From the NCBI GenBank assembly GCA_048267245.1, contig JBLWXV010000001.1:248001-312000 (forward strand): a stretch of 64,000 nucleotides of DNA, read 5' to 3'. This document shows, one piece after another, positions 1-6,514 of this stretch; the stretch's first letter is position 1, and the number at the start of each line of letters is the position of its first letter. The stretch is from JBLWXV01 sp048267245. GTDB lineage: Bacteria; Bdellovibrionota; Bacteriovoracia; Bacteriovoracales; Bacteriovoracaceae. The translations under genes and the position numbers were made by a program. Below the pieces are notes generated by a model that was not told where the DNA came from, searched no databases, and worked only from the letters and a program-made list of their open reading frames with translations.

Positions 1-333
1 AAAAATGAGAAGAGTGTAGTGGATATTTCCACAATCTAATTTAAGTGATTGTCCACTTTGATCCACTTCCAATCTCACTGTCTCATCTGGAAGCTCTCTC
101 AAAATATCAAATAAGTTCTTAGAGTTTACACAGAATATACCAGGTTCATTCACATCAGCTGTGACACTAATCTTCGCTGAGACTTCTAAGTCAGTAGCCG
201 ATAATTCAAGAATCCCGTTTCTAGCTTCAAGTAATGAGTACTGAAGTATAGGGCGTGAGCTCTTCTTATCAACGACAGTGAGAATCTTATTTAAAGCAGA
301 TCTTAGTGCTTCAACTGATACGTGGGCTTGCAT
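1..333 (-). CDS. dnaN: DNA polymerase III beta sliding clamp, N-terminal part (cut by window edge)
   Basis: The clamp encircles DNA and tethers the replicative polymerase. Only the first 111 codons are present; the frame is still open at base 1. The protein begins MQAHVSVEALRSAL and continues through DKKSSRPILQYSLLEA, matching the first clamp fold of DnaN (the family has KRPTLPILSNVLLE-like sequence here). The ATG at 331-333 has a GAGGA ribosome site about 8 bases upstream. The gene points away from dnaA on the same strand with the origin between them, the usual dnaA-oriC-dnaN arrangement. Family assignment is secure from motif plus context. Confidence 0.9.
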   Translation of the reverse strand, partial: MQAHVSVEALRSALNKILTVVDKKSSRPILQYSLLEARNGILELSATDLEVSAKISVTADVNEPGIFCVNSKNLFDILRELPDETVRLEVDQSGQSLKLDCGNIHYTLLIF

Positions 334-934
334 GATATATTTCCTCTTATTTGATTAGTTTTATCTAACGCCATGAAGATAGGCAAGGAATTGAGAATCA
401 TAGGTTCTTAGGTCTAGTTCCTTTATTATTATTAATTGTTGTTGTTGAAGTGTGGATAAGTGGAATTCTTCTCTAACATGCTGATTTGATAGATATTAGT
501 ATTTTATTATTGGTGTATTCGACCTAGGCCTTTGTGGCGCTTCATTTTAAGTTGTTTCGCAGATCATTTGCTTTTATGGGAAAACTGCCGTCTTACTGAC
601 TTTTTACTCACATCGTTTTCCACACATATTCGTAGATTTTTTTGGCCAGGTGTCAAAGGCCTCGTGACTACTCAGTTACCCACATTTTTATCCCCATTGT
701 GGATAACTAGGCCTGTGGATAAGGCCCCATGTTAAAAGATGTTACTCACAATCCACGGCCTTTGTGGATAAGAGTTGTAAGTGTACGTAATTTATAACTT
801 TTTTATCATGAAACAAGGCCTTGGGGCCGTGGAAAGGCCGTGGATAACGTTGTGGGTTGTAAGGTAAGGTGAGGTTATTTTTACTTTATCAACATGGCCA
901 TGTGGATGCGGGGCCCAAGAGACGATTTTTGACA
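334..934. other. oriC: Chromosomal replication origin (oriC) between dnaA and dnaN
   Basis: This roughly 600-base non-coding stretch holds four perfect DnaA boxes, all reading TGTGGATAA on the plus strand (TTATCCACA on the dnaA strand): 451-459, 698-706, 714-722 and 763-771. Near matches lie at 616-624 (TTTTCCACA), 839-847 (CGTGGATAA) and 901-908. The AT-rich stretch at 423-450, next to the box nearest dnaN, is the likely unwinding element. Thirteen GGCC tetranucleotides fall between 527 and 961, several touching DnaA boxes. A 67-codon open frame at 532-735 is judged accidental. Box count, common orientation and position between dnaA and dnaN support an origin; activity is inferred. Confidence 0.9.
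423..459 (-). promoter_or_regulatory. Candidate DNA-unwinding element: DnaA box followed by TAA trinucleotides
   Basis: Read on the minus strand, a perfect DnaA box (459-451) is followed by 16 bases rich in CAA repeats and then four TAA triplets (434-423). Known DnaA-trio elements are 5'-TAG/TAA-type triplets (3'-GAT/AAT) next to a DnaA box, where DnaA opens the strands. The pattern is seen directly; its function here is inferred. Confidence 0.5.
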
Positions 935-962
935 CAAAAAAGGCCCTCGCTTGGGAGGGCCT
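935..962 (-). terminator. Rho-independent terminator of dnaA
   Basis: A perfect 8-bp stem, AGGCCCTC (941-948) with GAGGGCCT (955-962) and a 6-base loop, is followed on the minus strand by a run of T (940-935). It lies 33 bases past the dnaA stop codon. This would insulate the origin from dnaA transcription. Confidence 0.85.
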
Positions 963-994
963 GTGAGTAAGTCTAGGTTATTTGTGAATTTTAT

Positions 995-2593
995 TTAGCA
1001 GAGTTCACTTTCAATTTGATAGAGCTCTTGGGTGAGTGCGGGCTCACTTTTAAGTCTTTCGGTGATTGTGCGAATAGCATGAATCACACTGCTGTGATCT
1101 CTACCGCCAAAAAAGCGGCCAATATCTTGTTGCTTAGCTTTTATGATCTTACGACATAAGAACATGGCGACGAATCGTGCGTTGGCCACGTCTTTACCTC
1201 GGCTCTTTGATCTCAAATCAGCAATGGCAATATTATAGAATTTTGCAGTCGCCTTTGTGATGGATTCAATGGTGACTTCGTTTTTCTCTTCTTCAAAGGA
1301 TTCTAGATTGAGGATCTGCTTAACTTGTTCAGCATCAAGCTCATTATTGATGAGGTCAGCATAAGCCTTTAGCTTCACAAGATTGCCTTCGAGCTCTCTA
1401 ATATTTGTTTTAATCGCCTGTGCTATTGTGGCGATAATCTCGTCACTTAAGAAGAGGTCAATTTCAATGGCCTTCTTTCTAAGAATGGCAATTCTAGTCT
1501 CGAGATCTGGGCGTTGAATGTCAGTGACTAGGCCCCATTGAAGGCGAGTCTTAAGTCTCTCTTCAATCCCATCAATTTCCTTTGGAGTTTTATCCGAAGT
1601 AAAGATGAGCTGCTTGCCTTTATTATGTAGCTCATTGAAGACGTGAAAGAATTCATTCTGAGTTTGTTCTTTGTGACTGAGCTCGTGGATGTCATCGATC
1701 ATGAGGACATCTACTTGCTCAATGTACTTGCGGCGAAATTCATTCGTCCTTGAACTCTGAATGGCAGAGACAAGTTCGGTCATAAAAATTTTGGCCGAGG
1801 TAAAGCAGATGATGAGTTCTGGGAACTCTTCTCTAATTCTGTTGGCAATGGCGTGGAGTAGGTGGGTTTTACCCAATCCAGAATTACTGTGAATGTAGAG
1901 TGAGGGGTATTTTCCACCCTTACCAGGCTTGTTGGCCACGGCGATGGCCGTAGAGAAGGCCATGTTATTTGAAGGGCCTACAATAAAGTTGTCGAAGGTC
2001 TTAGCGTGATCAATTTGGATCCCTCCCTGCTGGGTTGGTCTCACATGATCAATATACTTGGACTCTACTTCATGAATTAGGTCGTCATTAGTTGGGTTGG
2101 CTTCAATCGTAAATTTGGCATCACGAGCAGTTCTAGGCTTAAGTCCTTGATTTTGCTCACTTTGAAAGTTTCCAAACGATTGGCTTAGGCTATCTAAGTT
2201 ACTGTTATTTGATAATTCAGCTTCCCAGCTGGCCCCTAGTGTCTTTTGCACGGCCATTTCGAGGAGCCCTTTATAAGAGCTCTCGAGCAGACGGCTAAGA
2301 GTTGCTGTGGTGGCGCTAAAAACAACTTTCTTTTCTTTAATTTCAGATACTTGGAGAGCTCCCTCAAAGAGGGTATTGTATTTTACTGCTGGAATTTCAG
2401 CTCTAATCTGAGAGAGAAGATCGTTCTGGATAAGAGCGATTTCCTCTGCACTAAAGAGTTCCTCTTCAGCTGGTGCACTACCAAAGTATTGTACTGGTGC
2501 TTGCTTGTAAGTGTCTGAATTCAAAGCTGTTTTTTCCTTTTCTGTCGCCTGTGGGGCCGAGAGAAAGTGCTCAAAAGGAAAATCCTGGCTCAT
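995..2593 (-). CDS. dnaA: Chromosomal replication initiator DnaA
   Basis: AAA+ ATPase that binds DnaA boxes and opens oriC. Domain I (helicase/DiaA contact) lies at about residues 48-120, followed by a linker rich in Asn/Gln/Ser. The ATPase domain has a P-loop at 236-243 (SNSGLGKT), Walker B MIDD near 298-301 and a sensor-II RELEG. C-terminal domain IV carries the DnaA signature GRDHSSVIHA. At 532 residues it exceeds the usual 440-470 because of an approximately 45-residue acidic, Ala/Ser-rich N-terminal extension. The first Gly of the P-loop is replaced by Ser. The ATG has GAGG 8 bases upstream. It is divergent from rpmH and followed by a terminator before the origin. Confidence 0.98.
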   Translation of the reverse strand: MSQDFPFEHFLSAPQATEKEKTALNSDTYKQAPVQYFGSAPAEEELFSAEEIALIQNDLLSQIRAEIPAVKYNTLFEGALQVSEIKEKKVVFSATTATLSRLLESSYKGLLEMAVQKTLGASWEAELSNNSNLDSLSQSFGNFQSEQNQGLKPRTARDAKFTIEANPTNDDLIHEVESKYIDHVRPTQQGGIQIDHAKTFDNFIVGPSNNMAFSTAIAVANKPGKGGKYPSLYIHSNSGLGKTHLLHAIANRIREEFPELIICFTSAKIFMTELVSAIQSSRTNEFRRKYIEQVDVLMIDDIHELSHKEQTQNEFFHVFNELHNKGKQLIFTSDKTPKEIDGIEERLKTRLQWGLVTDIQRPDLETRIAILRKKAIEIDLFLSDEIIATIAQAIKTNIRELEGNLVKLKAYADLINNELDAEQVKQILNLESFEEEKNEVTIESITKATAKFYNIAIADLRSKSRGKDVANARFVAMFLCRKIIKAKQQDIGRFFGGRDHSSVIHAIRTITERLKSEPALTQELYQIESELC

Positions 2594-2731
2594 TCTAACC
2601 TCATTGGGTGTTTGGTGGTCCTGTTTAAAAAAATGCGAGCGAAAGGTGTAACATGGCCCCTAATCTGAGACAACACGCTTTTCCTTACCTTTGGGCCGCA
2701 AGGTTTGGTTTCATTTTCGGACTTCTCAATA

Positions 2732-2760
2732 TTGACCTTTTGCCTCTAACTAGGTACATC
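2732..2760 (+). promoter_or_regulatory. Candidate sigma-70-type promoter for rpmH-rnpA
   Basis: TTGACC (2732-2737), a 17-base spacer and TACATC (2755-2760) lie 43 bases before rpmH in the 209-base divergent gap to dnaA. The -35 is strong and the -10 partial. Confidence 0.5.
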
Positions 2761-2802
2761 ATAGCCCTTTAAGATTTGTTCTTTGTTGAAGAGGATATAG
2801 CG

Positions 2803-2955
2803 ATGAGTAAAAGAACGTGGCAACCAAAGAAAAGTAAAAGACTTCGCGTACATGGCTTTCTTAAGCGTATGGCAACTGCAAATGGTCGCAAAGTGATCAA
2901 CGCCAGACGTGCGAAGGGAAGAAAGTCTCTTACAGTTTCTTCTTCTACGAAATAA
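2803..2955 (+). CDS. rpmH: 50S ribosomal protein L34
   Basis: A 50-residue, highly basic protein starting MSKRTWQPKKSKRLRVHGF and containing NARRAKGRKSL, the hallmark of bacterial L34 (KRTYQPSxxKRxxxHGF...NARRAKGRKxL). It binds 23S rRNA in the large ribosomal subunit. GAAGAGGA before the ATG serves as ribosome site. It lies 16 bases upstream of rnpA, the nearly universal rpmH-rnpA pair next to the origin. Confidence 0.97.
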   Translation: MSKRTWQPKKSKRLRVHGFLKRMATANGRKVINARRAKGRKSLTVSSSTK

Positions 2956-2971
2956 TTTAGCGTATTAGATC

Positions 2972-3364
2972 ATGTCTGAGTTCGAATTTGGCGAGGGCTT
3001 TCCTAAAAGTCTTCGCCTTCTTACGTCTAGGGATTTTGATCGGTTAAAATCTGATTCCTCAGTTTTTCAAAATTCATTAATTCGCGTCTATTCAAAGAAA
3101 AGAGAAGAGGGCGAGCTCCATGCTCGCTTTGGTTTTGCTATTTCTAAGAAAGTTGGCAAAGCCCACGATCGAAACCGCCTGAAGCGTCTTATGCGGGAAT
3201 ACGTGCGCAAGCATGAGCTAAGGTCTATCAAGTGGGATTTTCTCTTTGTTGTCTCACCTCGTACTTTAAAGTTTGGAAGCCCTGCCGAATGTGAGGCAAA
3301 ATTTCTTGAGTCCCTTGAGCATGTCGCCAAGAAGATTATGAGTTCACGCCTCTGCAAAAGTTAA
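2972..3364 (+). CDS. rnpA: Ribonuclease P protein component
   Basis: Basic protein cofactor of RNase P, which removes 5' leaders from tRNA precursors. Length 130 residues, close to the family norm. The signature RNR stretch is at about residues 67-72 (DRNRLKR followed by LMREYVR), preceded by RFGFAISKKVGKA, matching the conserved core that binds the RNA subunit. It follows rpmH by 16 bases. The small membrane-insertion gene yidD, often placed between rnpA and yidC, is absent: only 50 bases separate this gene from yidC. Confidence 0.95.
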   Translation: MSEFEFGEGFPKSLRLLTSRDFDRLKSDSSVFQNSLIRVYSKKREEGELHARFGFAISKKVGKAHDRNRLKRLMREYVRKHELRSIKWDFLFVVSPRTLKFGSPAECEAKFLESLEHVAKKIMSSRLCKS

Positions 3365-3414
3365 CATTCGAAAAGAGCTGTGATACCTAAAGCTATCATT
3401 TTTTCGGAGATTTC

Positions 3415-4884
3415 ATGTCAGAGCAAAAACGGATTTTTTTAGCAGTTGCCCTATCTGGTTTAGTCCTCTTTGGGTGGCAAGCTTACTTTATGCCCAAGAA
3501 GGATGCGGTAACTCAAACTGCGCCAGTCTCTCAGGTTGAGGAACTTAAAGAACGTGAGGCCAGCAGTGAGGTTGTCGCTACTGAGACAGTTACGACTGCC
3601 CCTATAGAACCATCTAAGGTATCTCAGTCTGAATCTCTCTCTCTTGTTAAAGAGGGCAATGTCTACAATTTTCAAAATGACCTTAGCGTACAGAATATTG
3701 TCGATCCCAAGGCCGTTTTTGATTTCCAGGCCATTACAGACAAAGCAAATCCATTTCAGATTAAAGTCCTAATTAACGATTCACCTCGCGATCTTAATTT
3801 CACTATTTCTGAGAAGACTGAAACTTCTGTTAAAGGAAGAGATGAAGGACTTGGAATTGATCTTCATGCTCAAATTCTTGAAAATGGCCGCTTTGATTTA
3901 AAGCTAATTTCTGAAAACGCCTATACCTATCGCTTTCTCTTTCGCTCAACTGCAAAGGAGCTAGAGAATCACCAGGTGAGCCAATTTATTTTCTACTCTA
4001 AGGATGTTGAGAGACACAAAGTAGGTGATGAGTCTTCTGGTGATGGTAGTGCCAAATGGTTTGGTCTCGATTATAACTTTCACCTCTTTGCCTTTATTTT
4101 TAAAGATAAAGTTGCTGCTCGCTACCACACTGATAAAGCCGGTCGCTTTGTTGTTGATACAGTTTCTCCAATTAAAGAATTCTCTGGTGATCTTGTTTTC
4201 ACAAAGAAAAATTATGATGAGCTTGTGGCCATTGGTGACAATCTTAATCTCTCTGTTGATTTTGGTTTCTTTGGCGTACTGGCCGTTCCAATTCTTAGAG
4301 GACTTCAACTCTTTTACGATTGGTTTCCAAATTACGGTGTAGCGGTCATTCTTCTCACATTGGTTGTGCGTACTCTTATGTTCCCGCTTCAGTTTAAAAG
4401 CTTTAAGAGTATGAAGAAGATGCAGAAGTTGCAGCCTGAACTTGCTAAGCTCAAAGAGAAGTTCTCTGATGATCCTCAGCGCATGCAACGCGAGACCATG
4501 GAACTCTTTAAGAAGGCCGGGGCTAACCCATTGGGCGGCTGTCTACCTATGCTTCTTCAAATGCCAATTTTCTTCGCCTTCTATAAGGTTCTCTACAATG
4601 CAGTAGAACTTGTTGGGGCTCCATTCTACGGCTGGCTCACCGATCTTAGTGTGAAAGATCCCTACTATGTACTTCCAGTGCTTATGGGTATTGCTATGCT
4701 TGGTCAACAAAAGCTCACTCCCACAGCGAGCGTTGATCCAACTCAAAAGAAGATCATGATGATTATGCCGATTGTTTTCACTTTCATCATGAAGGATCTT
4801 CCGGCCGGTCTTAATCTCTATATTTTCGTATCTACTGTGTTTGGTATCATTCAACAGTTGATCGTTTATAGAACAATCGATTAG
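3415..4884 (+). CDS. yidC: Membrane protein insertase YidC
   Basis: Inserts and folds inner-membrane proteins, alone or with SecYEG. An N-terminal membrane anchor (about residues 6-25) is followed by a low-complexity Val/Glu/Thr linker and a large periplasmic P1 domain. The C-terminal insertase core starts near residue 285 and holds the conserved membrane-embedded Arg (VVRTLMFPLQ), the charged cytoplasmic hairpin rich in Lys/Met/Gln, and the GGCLPMLLQMPIFFAFY motif. The 489-residue length fits a Gram-negative YidC. A degenerate copy of the mnmE palindrome (GCCCCTATAGAACC, 3598-3611) lies in the linker region. The ATG has a GGAG-type site. mnmE starts 8 bases downstream, suggesting one transcript. 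Confidence 0.97.
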   Translation: MSEQKRIFLAVALSGLVLFGWQAYFMPKKDAVTQTAPVSQVEELKEREASSEVVATETVTTAPIEPSKVSQSESLSLVKEGNVYNFQNDLSVQNIVDPKAVFDFQAITDKANPFQIKVLINDSPRDLNFTISEKTETSVKGRDEGLGIDLHAQILENGRFDLKLISENAYTYRFLFRSTAKELENHQVSQFIFYSKDVERHKVGDESSGDGSAKWFGLDYNFHLFAFIFKDKVAARYHTDKAGRFVVDTVSPIKEFSGDLVFTKKNYDELVAIGDNLNLSVDFGFFGVLAVPILRGLQLFYDWFPNYGVAVILLTLVVRTLMFPLQFKSFKSMKKMQKLQPELAKLKEKFSDDPQRMQRETMELFKKAGANPLGGCLPMLLQMPIFFAFYKVLYNAVELVGAPFYGWLTDLSVKDPYYVLPVLMGIAMLGQQKLTPTASVDPTQKKIMMIMPIVFTFIMKDLPAGLNLYIFVSTVFGIIQQLIVYRTID

Positions 4885-4892
4885 GTCTTAAT

Positions 4893-6392
4893 GTGAGCGG
4901 CGACTATCAAGATTTATCTCCTATAGTTGCCGCTAGCACTTCTCTTGCTAGTGCCGCGGGCATTGGTATCGTAAGAATTTCTGGTTTTAAATCTCTGAAT
5001 GATCTTCAAAAACTGTTCTCAAAAAATCTTGGTTCTATAGGACCAGGCCGGTTCTATAGGACCAAAGTTTTCGATTTAGAATCTCACCAAATTGATGATG
5101 GCGGAGTGGTCTTCTTTAAGGCGCCCCAATCTTATAATGGTGAGAATATTCTTGAAGTTCACATGCATGGCAACCCCGTGCTCATGAGACATTTTATTCA
5201 CTCTATTGTTGAGTTGGGTATTGCAAGACACGCTCTCGCTGGAGAATTTTCTTATCGCGCTTTTTTGAATTCTAAGCTCACCCTTTCTCAAGTGGAGGGG
5301 TTGGATCTGGTACTTACCTCTAAATCTCTAAAAGGAATTCGTCAGGGCATTAGTTCTCTGGATGGTGAACTTCATCAGGCATTTTCTGAACTCTATAGTA
5401 AGTACCTTCGTTTTAAGTCCGCTATAGAACTTAATATTGATTTTTTGGAGGATATTGGTGAAGAGGGCGGCACCCAGGAGCTCAGGGATTCCTACCAAGC
5501 GCTCAATTCTCAAATTATCGCTCTTGCCAAGCGTACTGTTAGCGACGCCAGTTCTATTTTGAGTCCAAAAGTTGTCCTTCTCGGTAAGACTAATGCCGGT
5601 AAGAGCACACTCTTTAATTTTCTCCTTGGAACTGAGCGAAGTATTGTTTCGAGTGAAGAGGGTACAACGCGCGATTACGTCAGTGAAAATTTCTTCGTTG
5701 GAAGTGACCAGTATTCTTTAGTAGATACGGCCGGTGTTCGGATGGGCGCTGGTAAAATTGAAGAGGAAGGAATTCGCCGGGCGTCCGAAATTTTTGGCCG
5801 CGCTTTTTATAAAATTCTAGTGATCAATCCTCGCTTAGATTTTGATATTGAAAGTATGCTGGATCTCGGAGAGCTCGACCTGATCGTCTTTTCACACGCC
5901 GATGACAAAAATTTCAAAACTAATCTTTCTCGATTTAATGATTTTTTTCCTGAAGTGAAACGAGTTAGTTTTTGTGGATTAAGTGGTTCTATAGAACCAC
6001 TTTTTCTCGGTCCTATAGGACCAAACTCTAGTGTTGAATCTGGTTCTATAGGACCAGAAAATGCTGTTCAAATAAGTGGTTCTATAGGACCAAAAATTCG
6101 CAATTCTGGTTCTATAGGACCGGCCCGCAACTCAAATGAAATTTCTTCGCTGGTTGCCTCTAAGTATCAGAAATTACTAAGTAATGATCCTCTACTAATC
6201 GATCGTCAGTGCCAGTTGTTGCGCTCGCTTGTAGGGGAGTGTGCTGATATTGAAAATTTGCTCACCGGCGATATTGCAATTCTCTCTGGAGAGGTTAATC
6301 GCTTGGGGAGAAAGTTGACTGAATTGATCGGAATTATTTCTCCCGACGATGTACTTCATAATATTTTCAATAACTTCTGTATTGGTAAATAA
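4893..6392 (+). CDS. mnmE: tRNA modification GTPase MnmE with Gly-Ser-Ile-Gly-Pro repeat insertion
   Basis: With MnmG it makes the (carboxymethyl)aminomethyl group on wobble uridine 34 of certain tRNAs. The N-terminal formyl-THF-binding domain is followed by a helical domain and a G domain with P-loop GKTNAGKS (231-238), GTTRD (257-261) and DTAG (278-281). The C-terminus ends in the conserved C-x-G-K. At 499 residues it is about 45 longer than usual. The excess is five GSIGP-like repeats at residues 365-411, encoded by palindromic DNA copies. The G4 motif NKxD appears as SHAD (334-337). Start is GTG, 8 bases after the yidC stop. mnmG follows after a 122-base gap containing parS. Confidence 0.96.
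   Translation: MSGDYQDLSPIVAASTSLASAAGIGIVRISGFKSLNDLQKLFSKNLGSIGPGRFYRTKVFDLESHQIDDGGVVFFKAPQSYNGENILEVHMHGNPVLMRHFIHSIVELGIARHALAGEFSYRAFLNSKLTLSQVEGLDLVLTSKSLKGIRQGISSLDGELHQAFSELYSKYLRFKSAIELNIDFLEDIGEEGGTQELRDSYQALNSQIIALAKRTVSDASSILSPKVVLLGKTNAGKSTLFNFLLGTERSIVSSEEGTTRDYVSENFFVGSDQYSLVDTAGVRMGAGKIEEEGIRRASEIFGRAFYKILVINPRLDFDIESMLDLGELDLIVFSHADDKNFKTNLSRFNDFFPEVKRVSFCGLSGSIEPLFLGPIGPNSSVESGSIGPENAVQISGSIGPKIRNSGSIGPARNSNEISSLVASKYQKLLSNDPLLIDRQCQLLRSLVGECADIENLLTGDIAILSGEVNRLGRKLTELIGIISPDDVLHNIFNNFCIGK
5031..5063 (+). repeat. Two copies of 14-bp palindromic repeat GGTTCTATAGGACC in mnmE 5' part
   Basis: Copies at 5031-5044 and 5050-5063 are separated by 5 bases. The first is read as Gly-Ser-Ile-Gly-Pro, the second in a different frame as Arg-Phe-Tyr-Arg-Thr. 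They fall in a variable loop of the N-terminal domain near residues 47-57. Confidence 0.85.
5985..6121 (+). repeat. Cluster of five 14-bp palindromic repeats GGTYCTATAGRACC in mnmE
   Basis: Copies at 5985-5998 (GGTTCTATAGAACC, perfect palindrome), 6009-6022 (GGTCCTATAGGACC, perfect palindrome), 6042-6055, 6078-6091 and 6108-6121 (GGTTCTATAGGACC). Start-to-start spacings are 24, 33, 36 and 30 bases, all multiples of three, so each is read in one frame as GSIEP, GPIGP or GSIGP. The sequence between copies is not conserved. Confidence 0.9.
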
Positions 6393-6487
6393 AATTCAAC
6401 TACTGTATTTCTTTCTAACTTACTGATATTTCGTAGATTTTCTTGCATTTTTGCGATATGAGTGCGCTCAAATTGCTTTTATATCTA

Positions 6488-6503
6488 TGTTCCACGTGGA
6501 ACA
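6488..6503. promoter_or_regulatory. parS: parS centromere site (ParB binding), copy 1
   Basis: TGTTCCACGTGGAACA is a perfect 16-bp palindrome matching the widely conserved chromosomal parS consensus. It lies 12 bases upstream of mnmG. A second identical site lies at 8934-8949, close to parAB. Confidence 0.92.
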
Positions 6504-6514
6504 TTTGAGGAATT

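Noticed and set aside
532..735. 67-codon plus-strand open frame inside oriC
   Set aside because: It is made of DnaA boxes and GGCC sites, has no ribosome site and no plausible protein character.
3365..3414. Search for yidD between rnpA and yidC
   Set aside because: Only 50 bases are present; no open frame fits.
3961..4488. 175-codon frame antisense to yidC
   Set aside because: Antisense shadow of a conserved gene.
5985..6121. CRISPR-like array in mnmE
   Set aside because: Repeats are 14 bp, spacings vary from 24 to 36 bases, intervals are too short and everything is in frame within a core gene; no cas genes.
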